A DNA stretch of 64,000 nt from Adiantum capillus-veneris (GCA_014529385.2 CM043959.1:53267253-53331252), one strand, 5' to 3'; counted from the stretch's first letter, positions 1-10,966 are shown. Notes: generated by a model not told the origin, from the letters alone. A program made the numbers and translations.

Positions 1-130
1 CAGATTAATACAAAAAGAAATACCGAAAGGGGCGCCAATCTTTGAGGCCAATAACTCTAGATACGGAACTCCGCCGGGCCAGTGTCGAATCAATTGTAAA
101 CTGTGAACTGTTTTGAAGTGGTTATTTGTG
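1..130 (+). repeat. LTR-like module, copy 1
   Basis: The block begins near an AAAGAAATACCGAAAGG motif followed by a GGCGCCAA stretch and ends near GAACTGTTTTGAAGTGG. The same order of motifs recurs at about 1830-1950, and the first motif also at 2098 and, degraded, at 3115. I read it as the R/U5 part of an LTR family; the copy is cut by the window edge. Confidence 0.45.
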
Positions 131-457
131 CTGTCGCGGTAGATTCTCGACTTGGAGTGTCCAAGTCTGTTACTCCAGATGCTTTTAGACTTGCTGCTTT
201 TCATGTAACTGCTTCTGTACAAGCCAAGGGCTTTTAAATAAGTGCTGTGGGCTCTCTCTCTGGCATGCTACCCGTGGGAGATGCTATCATGAGACTGTGA
301 CAACCACTATCTATATTTGTTGGTTTCTTTCCTTTGATTTTTATTAAATTTTTGGGAACCTCTTGTTGAAATCACATATGCCTGGACATTGTATGGCTAC
401 TGTGAAACGGCCATTGGTTCTTGCGAGAGTTTCACCCGTGGGAGTCAAGGCGAGGCA

Positions 458-557
458 GCCACGAGATGGTTGAGCCGATCGATCAACACTTGAATTCGAC
501 TAGTAAAGCCACGAGATGGTTGAGCCGATCGATCGGCACTTGAATTCGACTAGTAAA
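458..557. repeat. 50-bp tandem duplication
   Basis: Two adjacent 50-bp units (458-507 and 508-557) start GCCACGAGATGG and end ACTAGTAAA. They differ only at two or three positions in the middle (ATCAACACT versus ATCGGCACT), so the duplication is recent. No coding sense is visible. Confidence 0.9.
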
Positions 558-660
558 GAAGTGGCTAGACTTAGTTCAAGTCATTTAGGCCTCTCAGCAA
601 GACTTTATAAGTTGGTGGGTACTAGGAATTAAACCAAAAGGAGAAAACTGGACACATGGC

Positions 661-696
661 AGTAGGACAGCAACCTGCAGTAGGACAGCAACCTGC
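661..696. repeat. 18-bp perfect tandem duplication
   Basis: AGTAGGACAGCAACCTGC occurs twice in direct succession with no mismatch. It lies in anonymous DNA. The stretch 700-1830 around it holds no gene that I can support. Confidence 0.9.
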
Positions 697-1829
697 AGGT
701 CAAGTCACACTCCAGAGTCTCTCATCCCAAGAGGGGGTGCCCAAAAGTGAGAGGAGGCTGATTTTTATATAATTGTGAACACAGTGTGTGTGTGAGTAGT
801 GGGTGCAGGTGATCACACCTTTCATGGAAAGCTGAACTTCTCCCTTGTCTCATGTAGCGCAATGATTTGCTCTCGTGCATCTCTCTCTCCTCTCTGCACA
901 TATGATAATGCCCCTTAAGTTGGGCTTCTCAGAAGACCATGTATAGTTCTGGGGGTTTAATGCGTGATTGCCAAGGCAAGAGCCTTCTGTACAGGAATCG
1001 GATTAGCTAATTGCTACTCCCCCTTATGCCAAGGGAGCCTCGAGAAAGCCTTGGGTGCTTATACCATTTAGGCAGATTTCATGCATCTAAATCAAAGGGC
1101 AAGTAACCCTATTTGTGCGGGAGCTCGAGGGCTCCCCACAAGAGTGATCGGCACGCGAATCGGAGCACAAAACAGAAAATACAGCTTGCTGTAATTTATT
1201 GCAGGGCTCTAAAGTGCCTGGGAAATCACCGTTTTCTTGGGATTTTGTCCGTGGAGACTTCTATTGTGATCATAGTTTTTTTCGTCCCCGTGTGGTTGTC
1301 AAGCCGTACTTCCATACTCGTCCGAGTACGGAAAGTGATTCCATACCCGGCAAAAAATTTGGGGCAAAATTTATTCGCCTGTAGTTTTTGGCCGCACGAG
1401 TTGGGCTGTTGACTCTATTATGCAGGCATTGCAACACATCAGTGAGCTGCGAGCTGCGAATCAACGGCCATGCTCTCGCCCTCTCTTGCTCACCTTCAAC
1501 TTCTCCCGTGCCCACAAGCTAGTCTCTAAATTCTAATTTTTGAACTTTCTATGGGTTTGTGTTTGTGTATAAAGTTTTAAACATGGTGGTGTAGTATGTA
1601 GGCTTTTAAGCATCCTATGTAGTAGGCTATCTGACCTGTGGTATTTCCGGGTAGTCCAATCCGTACTTATTCCGTACTTCTGTACCCGTGTGTGTCCCAC
1701 GTGTGGTTCATGTATGGAAAAATTATGATTGTGATTATGTTGCTGAAATAGGGCGAGAGTAGGGGAATTTCAGCCCGATAAAAGTGGGACAGCTTGTAGA
1801 AGTTTATAGGTTTTTCTTAAGTGCAATAA

Positions 1830-1950
1830 GAATAAAGAAATACCGAAAGGGGTGCCAACCTTCGGGGCTAACAGGGTGTCGTTGTCCAGTTGGGAGCACT
1901 CTAGCTACCAAGTCGTGAATTGTTTTGAAGTGGTGAATTCCAATTACAAT
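1830..1950 (+). repeat. LTR-like module, copy 2
   Basis: AATAAAGAAATACCGAAAGG, then a GGTGCCAACCTT stretch, then GAATTGTTTTGAAGTGG: the same order as at the window start. The AATAAA just upstream would suit an LTR polyadenylation signal. Confidence 0.45.
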
Positions 1951-2097
1951 TTTTTGTGAAGTTACTTTGTGTCATTAAGTACAGGGAAAGTTAGACGTAT
2001 AGATTGGGTGAAAGCAAAAGTGTACCGCCCTTTGGTGAGGCTACATGCCGGTTTTAGATGCACAGCAGAGCCACACAGTTGTACCTTGTGAAACAAC

Positions 2098-2452
2098 GTA
2101 AAGAAATACCGAAAGGTGCACCATCGTTTGGGGCCATGGCAGTCTGGGAGTGGAACTCCGCCACTCAGTGACTCATGTGGATTCTCTCTCTTTCAGTTTT
2201 GGGGTTGGAAGTGTTAATAGTCTATGAAAGTTTGTTCTTTCAATTGGCACGTGGTGCCGTCCCGTTACAAAAGATATCACCATGGACAACTGGCTAAAAT
2301 AATAGTGCTTCCGAGGGTAGAACGCAACCTCTTTGTATCTCATCTAAAGCATGTTTCAAGTTCAAGGTATGTTGTGTGCCATTCGAGTTTAGTATCGTCG
2401 CTGTAATTTACCGCCTTGTGACATGGCTCGCCAGTCACAATGGTATCAGAGC
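2098..2452 (+). repeat. LTR 3' part followed by a tRNA-Met primer-binding site
   Basis: The block starts with AAAGAAATACCGAAAGG and runs through a GTAATTTACCGCCTTGTGACA stretch to GTCACA. Immediately downstream, 2441-2452 reads TGGTATCAGAGC, the plant initiator tRNA-Met primer-binding site of copia elements. A related end (GTAATTTATCACC ... CAGTTACA) occurs at 3246-3290. The LTR start is not clear. The primer-binding site is the strongest evidence. Confidence 0.6.
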
Positions 2453-2609
2453 TGAGACATTTGTTGTTTCATAATAAACCAATCCAGCAATATGATATGA
2501 AGCTGTATGCTTTGCTGGCGTAGCTGAGGGCAATTGCTCTTCTTTTACTAGGGGTATGTCACAAAGTGACGACTTCGATTGCTCACCCGACCGGAAGAGA
2601 ACCGGAAAG

Positions 2610-2695
2610 AGTAGAGCCAAACCAAGACTCGAACTGAAGACCCAAAGTCTGATGCTCGTATTGTGAAATGCACCACAATTCAGAACCACGGGACC
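2610..2695 (-). other. possible tRNA-like / SINE head
   Basis: On minus the stretch contains GGTTCTGAATTGTGGTGC and, about 45 bases on, CAGTTCGAGTCTTGG. These recall the A and B boxes of a pol III promoter. Between them AGACTTTGGGTCT can form an anticodon-arm-like hairpin. The match to tRNA consensus is poor, so a true tRNA gene is unlikely; it may be a SINE head or part of the LTR element leader. Confidence 0.25.
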
Positions 2696-2827
2696 ATAAG
2701 AGATACTATAGTAACGCTAACCTGGCATGCTGAAATTGAAGTGTACGGATGGGATGGCATGGCAGATTTGCACTTAGACCTACTTTTTGGAACTAGTCTT
2801 TTGAGCAACAGTTAAAAGTTATCAGAT

Positions 2828-3050
2828 GATTTGGTGCTTTAAGGAATCCTAAAAATAACCTGTGATTTTGAAAGTCTCTTTTGGGCTTTTTGGCTCAGTG
2901 TCTATAAAAGAGAGGCCAAGGTGCCACTCAGCCATTGTGATTTGGTGCTTCAAAGAATCCTAAAAAGAACCTGTGATTTTCAAAGTCTTTTTGAGCTTTT
3001 TGGCTCGGTGTCTAGAAAAGAGTCAGGCCAAGGTGCCACTCACCCACTAC
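2828..3050 (+). repeat. 111-bp tandem duplication with a TATA-like box
   Basis: Units at 2828-2938 and 2939-3050 both start GATTTGGTGCTT and contain CTTTTTGGCTC and GGCCAAGGTGCCACTCA. The first carries CTATAAAAGAGAG, a good TATA box; in the second it is CTAGAAAAGAG. The position just upstream of the next LTR-like module suggests a duplicated LTR promoter region. Confidence 0.7.
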
Positions 3051-3112
3051 TACTAGACTGACACTGTGGATGACATAGAGGGAGCGTGTGCATTCCGATA
3101 GTTTTGGTCGAT

Positions 3113-3290
3113 AAAATAAAGAAATTCCTCCTTGGGCGCCTAGTTGAGGGGCTAGTGCTTCTGAGAGTGGAACTCTGCCACTGTGTCTATTGTCTACAAT
3201 AGTTAAAGTTAAAGCTTGTTACACTCCATTAAGTTCAGTATTGTTGCAGTAATTTATCACCTTGTCAAGTGACTTACCAGTTACACGATG
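3113..3290 (+). repeat. LTR-like module, copy 4, degraded
   Basis: AATAAAGAAATTCCTCC, GGGCGCC and GAGTGGAACTCTGCCACTG follow the order seen at 2098-2180. The end at 3246-3290 matches the LTR end at 2404-2439. No primer-binding site follows; integrase sequence starts directly, so the element has lost its leader, gag and protease. Confidence 0.5.
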
Positions 3291-3565
3291 TATGGTCAAA
3301 AGCCAAGCTTTCCACGTGCGTTTCGGCTTGAATCTGTCGTGTGCTACGTCTGCGTTAACCAGGTTCCCAGTAAAACAGCACAATCTATCACTCTGTAGGA
3401 AGCTTGGTATGGCATGAAGCCATCTATTGGTTGCTTGCATGTCTATGGCTGCTTGGCCTGTGCTTTGCTGCCTAAGCAAAGCCGTAAAAATTTGGATTGT
3501 AAGGCTGTAAAATGTATTTGTATTGGTTACATTTGGAAAGAAAAGACAGGAGGTTGACTCGTCCA
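3291..3565 (+). pseudogene. copia integrase C-terminal fragment
   Basis: With frameshifts, the plus strand encodes EAWYGMKPSIGCLHVYGC, ACALLPKQSRKNLDCKAVKC and ICIGY. These correspond to the copia integrase segment EAWHDRKPS...RVFGCLAYA...KAIKCIFVGY, which is also present in copia A at about 28.3-28.9 kb. No start codon, at least one frameshift and premature stops show that it is dead. It directly follows an LTR-like end. Confidence 0.7.
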
Positions 3566-3752
3566 CACATGAAGGAGACAAGAACTGACAAAATGCATTG
3601 TTGCCTCTGTTTAATGGTGGTATGGGAATTATATGAGAGATGAATGACTACAATATTATCTCTCTTGACACCAAGTAAATCATCACACTACGGCGAGGTT
3701 GTGTTAGTGCATCCTGGTGAATCTCATGTGAATTGTTAGACAGGGTGTGACG

Positions 3753-3840
3753 GCTAGTAGATGTTTCTGAGTCTAGTGTGAAATGTTATTCAAGGATGTC
3801 AGATTCAACATTTCACAGAGACTCAGATGTATCTACTAGC
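3753..3840. repeat. long imperfect hairpin
   Basis: GCTAGTAGAT...TGTGAAATGTT (arm 3753-3787) is the imperfect reverse complement of AACATTTCAC...ATCTACTAGC (arm 3807-3840). Loop is 19 bases. The arms differ at about five positions, mostly in two small clusters. The size would suit a short MITE or a microRNA-like foldback. Confidence 0.75.
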
Positions 3841-3849
3841 ATGTCTGCA

Positions 3850-4880
3850 TGGTGTCATCATTCATGTCATCTGATCTTCTCTGCTATGTTTATTTTGACG
3901 TCTGCTTTTAAGACAGGGCAGAGGGATGTCACAGAGTGAATGGTACAAACGGTGATGTGGAACTGCCATAATGATTCTCAACTGATGTGACGGGCTCTGC
4001 GAAAGAACTAATGATGTGGCAATCCCAAAGCAAAAGCTTTTGAGTGGTTGCGCACACAAGTTTCTTTTATGAAAAAAATATTTTAAGCTGGCTTTTGATG
4101 AGTTACTTATAGCAACAAGAGCTATAGAAGAGGACCACTGGTACTCATACAGTTTATGAGAGTGGTCTCTTCGAACAGGGAGCTGTTCTACTGTGCTTGA
4201 TTGAGAAAGCCACGAGCGCCTACATTACGGGCCAATCATCTTTGAGAGGTACTCTGCCTCACATGTCTCTTGCAGGTGTTCTTTTTTTAGTTTTTAGTTG
4301 CTTTCAAGTCTGTTTAGTTCTCTATCACCTACGCTGAGTGCCAGTCAGTTTGACTCTCCCAATGCGGCGGGACAGCAATGGTTTAAAAACATATTTTAGT
4401 CAACAGGCCTCCAAGACATACCCTTTCTAGACTAAAGTCCATACTATCACATAGAATAGCCTAGTTGTGCCACCCTTAGACCTTACACTCGCAGTCTACT
4501 CTGTATTTTTCAATTTTAAAGAGTGGAATAATTCTCTCCTCCTCATAATGCTCTCACCAGGAACAAAAGAGAGTGCTATCGTAATGAGATCTTTTTCCTT
4601 GACATGATGAGGCTAAGTTCAAGAATAGTGTCTCCGTTCTTCAGGTCAAAATTGCTAATTGGTCTTCAAAGCAAGGAAAGGGAGAAACATCCCTCTGTAA
4701 TATAACAAAAACAGTAGACACTACAAAGAAGCCTATAGCAATACCTTCTTCTCTCACGACAATAAGGGAGAACACCAAGGGAGTGACACACACTTAGGAA
4801 ATGGTATTCCTTGGTTAGTGTAGGATGGCCAGACAACCCTTCATTTCCAAACAACAATCTACAAGAGAGTACGAAACAGA
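3850..4880. other. no legible gene; probable decayed 3' side of the TIC62-like locus
   Basis: Two short reading frames on minus (3862-4059, 4666-4887) have no recognisable product. A small hairpin is visible near 4128-4172 (AGAGGACCACT ... AGTGGTCTCT). The exons expected downstream of the TIC62-like gene should lie here or further left, but none reads cleanly. Confidence 0.4.
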
Positions 4881-4889
4881 GAGTCATAC

Positions 4890-6556
4890 TGTGTATGGAA
4901 GTCCACTTTGAATCAAGGCCTTCTCAGCTTTAGCTTTCCACAACAAAACACCCCAAAATAAGCTACAAAAACATGAGAGTTAGCACAGACACCGAACATT
5001 TCTAAACGAGGCAATTGCTCTTATAACCAGAACTGTAAAGGACTCACTTGAGAACTGCAGCTGGAAATCCAAACTTTTGTGTTCCCAAGGATGTCAGTAG
5101 AACAAAATGGTTTACTTCAGCAGAAGATGCTGCAAAGGTGAGCAAAGAGCCAGATGTAGTCTCTAGACAAATGATGGTGCGATTAACACACAGTGAATCA
5201 GGTTTAAGTTGGGTTTGCGTTTTCTTTAGGTGGGCAGGTAGATTGTACTGTGGGTTAGGACGAGGCTTGTGAAGTTACCTGCATTGATCAGGTTCTCTGT
5301 GGCCTTGAAATCTATGCGGTATGGTCCCGATACATCAAGTACCTCCTTCTCACTTGCACCGATGCAGCAGAGTACAACCCCTGCATTGCCCAGTGCTGGC
5401 TCAATAGATTCCGGATCCTCCAGATCACATTCCACAATCTCCAACCTTTTTCCTGCTTTAGGTTTCAAGAATCCAAAGAGCTGCACAGCAAGACAAAAGC
5501 TGAGTTTTGCTAAGGAAGGCTAGCATGCATGACAGTAAAAGCAGCAAAACATAGCAGGACAGACGGTTTGAAACTCTGAATGCTTTGAAACACGTACTGA
5601 GAAAATTCCAAATGGAGATGCATCATCTGATCCAACAGCGCCAGCAGATGAACTTGCCACATCCTGCAACAATGGAGGAACTCACTTTTTAGATGGTGGT
5701 TATAGCTGGCTCATCACAATTAATGTAACGGGCATCAAATCAACGTGACCTCGAATAAAGCTTGGGCTTTCTCTGCATTTCTTGTACTGGCGCGTACGCT
5801 GAAACCAAGCTTTAGAAGCTCCCTGTGAATTGAGATAGTACTTTAGCCAATGTTATAAGTGAATGAACTGGGAGTCCTATATGTGAGTGCATAATGCCTT
5901 GCTCACCTTACAGTTCTAGAACCAACTTTGCCGGTAGCCCCTGCCACAAACACAACCTTGTTGCTTTTGGCTTGAGACTGGCTCTTGTTCTGCACTTTAA
6001 CCGTTCCAGGTAATTTGCTTCGAATCGGCAAGTTGAAAAGCTTCTTGGTTCCACTTGATGGCTCTGTTTCTGTTGTGTCGCTCTCTTCCTCTTCTTCCTT
6101 AATTTTCACCGTTCCACGACCAAAACCTGTAATCCCATGGTATTGAAGAAGAATAATGACTACTTGCTAAAACTTGTTTGCATTGGCACAATCCATGCAT
6201 GCTCAATGTGGACCGTTTTCTTGATGTCATGCTAAAAGATTGAACAATTTCCTGATGTCATGCTCATGGCTTCTATCACCCGCTGCCATATTATGCGACT
6301 CATGGCTAACAGCAAATCATATGATGTTATTCATCCTGCATTGAAGGCTATTGAAGTGAGGGAGGAAGTCAAATGAAAGACATCTATGCTTACCAGCTTG
6401 GCTGTATATCCGCACTGCATGGTGCCAAATGACTCGCCTTCTCAAAGGAACTCTCTTCCTTCCCAATGCACTCCTTTTCTGTAAGGCTGTAGAGGAAAGT
6501 GGCTGGCCAAGAGAGACCTTTGAGAGGTATTGACTGTGGGACGCAACTGTTTCCAT
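4890..6556 (-). CDS. TIC62-like: TIC62-like NAD(P)-binding chloroplast protein, spliced, 3' part not found
   Basis: Known role: Tic62 is an NADP(H)-binding short-chain-dehydrogenase-like protein that tethers ferredoxin-NADP reductase and associates with the chloroplast import machinery and thylakoids. Seen: seven exons in one continuous frame with GT/AG borders: 6556-6394, 6126-5907, 5822-5750, 5663-5598, 5480-5279, 5129-5048, 4962-4890, about 293 codons. Exon 1 starts METVASHSQYL and is Ser/Arg-rich, like a transit peptide. Exon 2 ends in the Rossmann motif VFVAGATGKVGSRTVR. Later exons carry LEIVECDLED, VVLCCIGASEKEV, GPYRIDFKATENLI, HFVLLTSLGT and LFWGVLLWKAKAEKAL. The next block (IVRPGG in relatives) and the C-terminal FNR-binding repeats were not found, so the gene is truncated, decayed at its 3' end, or continues left of the window. 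I chose this start because it is the first ATG of the transit-like exon. Confidence 0.85.
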
Positions 6557-8415
6557 TGTACGAGCGCTGCAAGGGACGCCAGGAAGCGCAGATTGGTGAA
6601 GATCAGCTCACAGCCTGGATTGCCCAAGCATGAACTTAAATGAGCTTGAGCAGGGAGCTGATTCAGTGATGCGAGTTCAAAGAGGGGCTGCTACCGAGTT
6701 TCGATAGCCCAATAGAGATAGTGAGCAGAGGAGAAGGAAACAGCACAATTGAGTAGAGGTCTAATGGCGACCTTAAAGAAGCTGGAAGTTCATCAGAAGA
6801 ACGTAGGCAGCTCCAGAGTTACAATTTTGCAGGTAGAGACATACACAGACTCAGCGACACCTGCTCACATGATCGCAAGCTCGCAGCAGCGCAAGCAGTT
6901 TTCGCACACCTCATCCACTCTTTTTCCGTTTTTCGCAGCATTTTCCTGCCCGAAAAAAATACCCCCAATTTTTATGATTCGCAAGATTGAGGGATAATCG
7001 GTATTGCCACCTGGCTATCAACAATTCGCTCCTCTCTTGTGTGCTTTTCCAGCCATGTCTTTTCATTCTCCTTCGTGTGAGACATATTTTGCCCTTTATA
7101 CCAAATGTGAGTTTGCCTCAAACACACACAATGCTCATTGCAAAGAGAAGGCCCATTGACAAGGGATTCCAGCCAAATGAGAAAGGCTTGGTCCAGGGTC
7201 ACCATATTTCGCACTGAAGTGCTGCGCAAACATGGAAAGAGTTGAATCATTGGCCCGTCCTGTAGGAATCACAATATCAACCAATACGTTACCTTGTTGA
7301 ACATAATGTTTGCACTTGGTTTTGACCATTTCTGTATATAGCGCATAGGTGGTGCGAAAAACCCTCTCACCCATGTATAAACGGGGATGGCAAGTGGTGC
7401 TTGCGTGTATACACACTGAGTGCCACCCCATAACACTAGTGCTTTTTTGGATGAGGCCTTCCTATTTAGGAGGCCCAACTAGTGAACACGCATAGTTTAT
7501 ACAATTTGTGCAAAAGAGCTCACCATTAGTTGCGTTGATTGCGAAAAAGGGATCGCTAGTTGCTTGTGAAGCCGTTGAGCAGTAGATGTAGAGGGTGTTG
7601 AGCTGTCGTCCATGTTCAAGGCTTGTATAATTTAAGAGGCAAATTTTCATGGTGTATGGGGTGGAACATTTTCATCAAAGCCTTTCTAATTGGTGCTTTA
7701 TCCACCCCATGGGGTGGTGCTTTATGTGAACATGACCCCTTGGGCAAGGCTTACATAATAGATAAGAAACCCATACAATGGCATCTTTGGTGCTCAACTA
7801 TGCACACAATTTTCTCGACACCCCAGTCAACAGAAAGGAACAATTATAGCCACCTCCACTACGCTTGGACAGATGACTGTGAGGCTCCCACTTGCATGCA
7901 ACCAAAGATGAGTTCATATGTATCTCTTTGGATCCTCCTTGGTCAAGTTTACTTTTGTTATCCTAGTCCCCTTAGATGCATGTGGCTATGCACATGTGGT
8001 GTGCGTCGGCTTGTATCCCACTATGAGTGTTTGCTTATGACGACTCTTATAGGGCTTAGGCATGAGAAGCACCCTTTCCCTTGGAATGTGTTTATGCTTT
8101 GTATTTTGGACAGATCAAAAGGGTTCCTTGCTTAGGACCCTCCGAAGACTTGGAGCAATATATGATCCCTTTTTTCATTTATACATTCCCCCCAAATGGA
8201 TAAAAAAGGGACCCAAAATGCGTTTGACCTCTCAGTTTTATCAATTTCATTCAAAACCAAAGACAAAACCATTTCTTCTTGATCTTTGAGTGGGGTATGC
8301 ACGTACAAAGCTGTGAGGTGTTTCATTGGTTCGTATGTTTGAGTGAGGGCCAATGTATTGCAATTTCTTACAGCCTCCTCTATAACATAAGAGCAAATCA
8401 ACTACATTAATATGT
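6557..8415. other. anonymous intergenic region upstream of the TIC62-like gene
   Basis: No reading frame resembles a known protein. The 170-codon plus-strand frame at 7623-8135 is rich in Cys, Trp and Leu, has no recognisable domain, and shows no flanking splice logic. A perfect 16-bp palindrome, CCACCCCATGGGGTGG, lies near 7707-7722. The first 200 bases must hold the promoter of the TIC62-like gene, but I see no convincing TATA box. Confidence 0.4.
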
Positions 8416-8831
8416 CTCTATATGCTGGTTGGAGATGTGCTATGTGTATGTGATAGACTTTGTGATTTTAGCTTATGGGGAATCTTAGTTTGTAGCCTAG
8501 CCTCTCTATGCTATATTGTTTGGTACCTTCTCTTTGCCATGACAATCATCATTCATACCTCTAATAAGCTTCTAATTGGTTCCTAATTTTCTCATTGAGG
8601 ACACGTCCATGGGCCACTACCCTCATGAGGTGATTAAAACTAATCAAGAGCTCCATTAGTTCATTATTAGGTTCCTAAATTAGTGTGTGAGTGTGCTTTT
8701 TAGCATAATAATGAGTTTAGTTGGCCTTTGTAATCATTACAACTAGCTTGCTTACATTGAGAGACCTTTGCACAAGCAGCATGGGTAAGACCTGCCTCAT
8801 GCCTCTCACACATGCATTCAAGTGCACCATT

Positions 8832-9480
8832 ATGGGAGGGAAGAAGGGCATATACAAGTTCAATGGCCAGGGCTTCCATATGGCAAGCCAAGACTAAAGA
8901 CTACCTAATGAAAAAACAATTGTGGTCTGTGGTCAAACCACTCCGGGAAAGTGAGAGAATTGAAACCAAAGCTTCACTAGTGAATCGGCTTAAAATCATT
9001 TGCACATAGCTCACATACATTTAGTGCATTGTAGATGAAGATGATCAAGTGGCAATGCGTCTCAAAGCACTCCCAAATGTTGTGTATGACCGTACTCAAA
9101 GAGAAGGACCAAATATTCTCTCTTAAGGACATCATAGACTCTTTACAGGATTTTGAGAAGAAGATAAAAGGTAACATCAACAATGGAAGAGCATTTGTAG
9201 CGACCGACCACCACCGCAACAAAAAGAAGAGCAAGCTCTCAAGTGCACACACTGGTTGTACAAATGATTTGTCAAAAGATAGATATGAAGTGAACCCTTG
9301 TAAGCATTGTGGAAAAAACAATCCCTTATCCAATTATTGCTGATACAAATATCATAACAACAAGCACAAGGAAAACACAAGCAACAACAACCACTACAAA
9401 GACAAAGGCAAAATCAATGTTGATGTTGAAGATTTCAACACCAAAGATGAATATGTTGGTTTAGTTACACTGATATGTTG
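8832..9480 (+). pseudogene. copia-type gag (UBN2-like) fragment
   Basis: Reading across frameshifts, the N-terminal part gives GGKKGIYKFNGQGF, KTKDYLMKKQLWSVVKP and ESERIETKA, typical of the start of plant copia gag. Further on come RLKALPNVVYDRT and KEKDQIFSLKDIIDSLQDFE. Near 9297-9342 is CKHCGKNNPLSNYC, a zinc knuckle (CX2CX4HX4C) in which the His is Pro. No protease, integrase or RT follows before the LTR. This is a dead gag-only element. Confidence 0.75.
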
Positions 9481-9661
9481 TGAACACTTTAGCTATGTTT
9501 TCCTCACTTTGTGTTGTAGGGGAGGATTTTGTGTATCCCATCTCATGTGTGGGGAAATTTTTGCATCTTTTTCTATTTGTGTTCGAGGGGAGAATTGTGC
9601 CCTATGTACCTACCCCTAATTTGTTGGAGGTAGTGTGAGTGCTTTAGTGCGACAAAACTGA

Positions 9662-9996
9662 CAAGGGGAGAGTTGTTAGGGTGTAGGTTTTGTAGCACCT
9701 AATGTGTGTGAGCACACTCTTACATGTGGATGCTTAGTCAACTTGTGACATGTGATATACCATGTGATTTAGCCTATGTGGAATCCTAGTGTGCAACCTA
9801 CTTGGCAATCCCTGTGACATCATCACTTACGTTTGCAATTAGATCTAACTCAAAGCTATAAATTGAGATTGTGTGTACACTCAATAAACAATCCAATTAG
9901 CAATGTGTAACTATGCTATGCTTTTGTGTATATTGATTTTCTAAGTGTAAATAGCATTCTTATTCTCTGAATCATATTATTAGCGTGAATGCTACA
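9662..9996 (+). repeat. polypurine tract and probable 3' LTR of the gag-only element
   Basis: CAAGGGGAGAGT (about 9661-9673) is a polypurine tract. TGTTAGGGTGTAG starts at 9674 and the block may end at GCTACA (9996), giving TG...CA ends and about 320 bp. AATAAA occurs at about 9884. A weakly similar stretch at 8418-8520 could be the remains of the 5' LTR. The end point is a guess. Confidence 0.5.
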
Positions 9997-9999
9997 TTG

Positions 10000-10700
10000 A
10001 CTTATCCACCCTAATCCAACTCAATGGCCCACATCATTGGATGGATTTGGTCAATTGATCCATTTTGATCATGGAGGTGTCAATTCCACACCAACATTTG
10101 GACCACTAGGCCTTAACCTAGTCAATACACTTTTTTGAAATAACAAACAAGAATAACAATATCTTTAGATTAGTATTCTTGGAGAGAAGAAATGGACATT
10201 ATGCACAAAGCTAGCTTGACGATGAGAACATGGTAGCTCAAGTAAGAGCATAATAATTATGCAAAAACTCAAGTAAAGTAGTGTTAAGAAATACATCCAT
10301 AATATTGTTGTATTAGGGTTTACAAGGGAGCTCTCACCGCTATTCATGGTTGCCTATGAGTGCGTAGAGCAAGGAGGCTCAATGCATGGCTGTGGTAGGG
10401 TCTGCAATAGCATTGTGAGCGAATTTGGTGGCTGTGCATGGTGTGGATTGTCTATGCGAGCTGTGGGCTCCTTGAGAGGGAGGACCCGACAGTATTGGGT
10501 GGGCGGCCTCTTCCTCACCCTCCTCTTGTATTTCTTAATTTGGGAGTGGCCCCCCTTCCCCTTCTCCTTGGAGAGCTCTTTTGGTCGGTTCGATGGCTTC
10601 TCCTGTTAGGATCGACTTGCCAGGACAATGCTTGTGTGGCAACGGTGGATGTCTTCTCCAACGAGGCATGGCTCCCTTGATGATCTACATGTTCTTATTG
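10000..10700. other. no supported gene
   Basis: Short overlapping plus-strand frames (10346-10609, 10438-10680) have no recognisable domain. The right part may belong to the 5'-truncated LINE whose 3' end lies at 10966, but I cannot place its boundary. Confidence 0.35.
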
Positions 10701-10739
10701 ATGATGCATATGTGTGATCAGTGGTCAGACTCCTTGCCT

Positions 10740-10966
10740 ACTCAAAGCGAGTGGCCTTCATGTGACAGGTGATCTCCACCTTTGTGTTGGTAGCTCCTGG
10801 CAGGTCTCTCTTCTTTTGGGTGGCTCCTTGTAAAGTCGGACCTTGTTTATGTGATGGTTGGTACCCTTGGCAAGATGTGTGTTTGGGTATGGTATATGAT
10901 CATTTTTTGGAGTTATTATATATTAGCTCACACAATGTGAGCATTGCCAAAAAAAGAAAGAAAAAG
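10740..10966 (+). mobile_element. 5'-truncated LINE, 3' end, plus strand
   Basis: The 3' end reads TTAGCTCACACAATGTGAGC then ATTGCC and an A-rich tail (10949-10966). The same end architecture, a CTCACA/TGTGAG hairpin, a short spacer, TGCC and an A tail, closes the LINE on minus at 11245-11267. The upstream boundary is not visible, so this is a short 5'-truncated copy of unknown length. Confidence 0.6.

Noticed and set aside
4666-4887. Exon 8 of the TIC62-like gene directly after a 30-base intron
   Set aside because: A TTGTAG at 4864-4859 could be an acceptor, but the intron would be about 31 bases, too short for plants, and the following sequence does not read as the conserved motif.
7623-8135. 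170-codon plus-strand frame
   Set aside because: Long for chance, but no recognisable domain, Cys/Trp-rich composition, no splice or neighbouring exon logic. Kept only as anonymous sequence.
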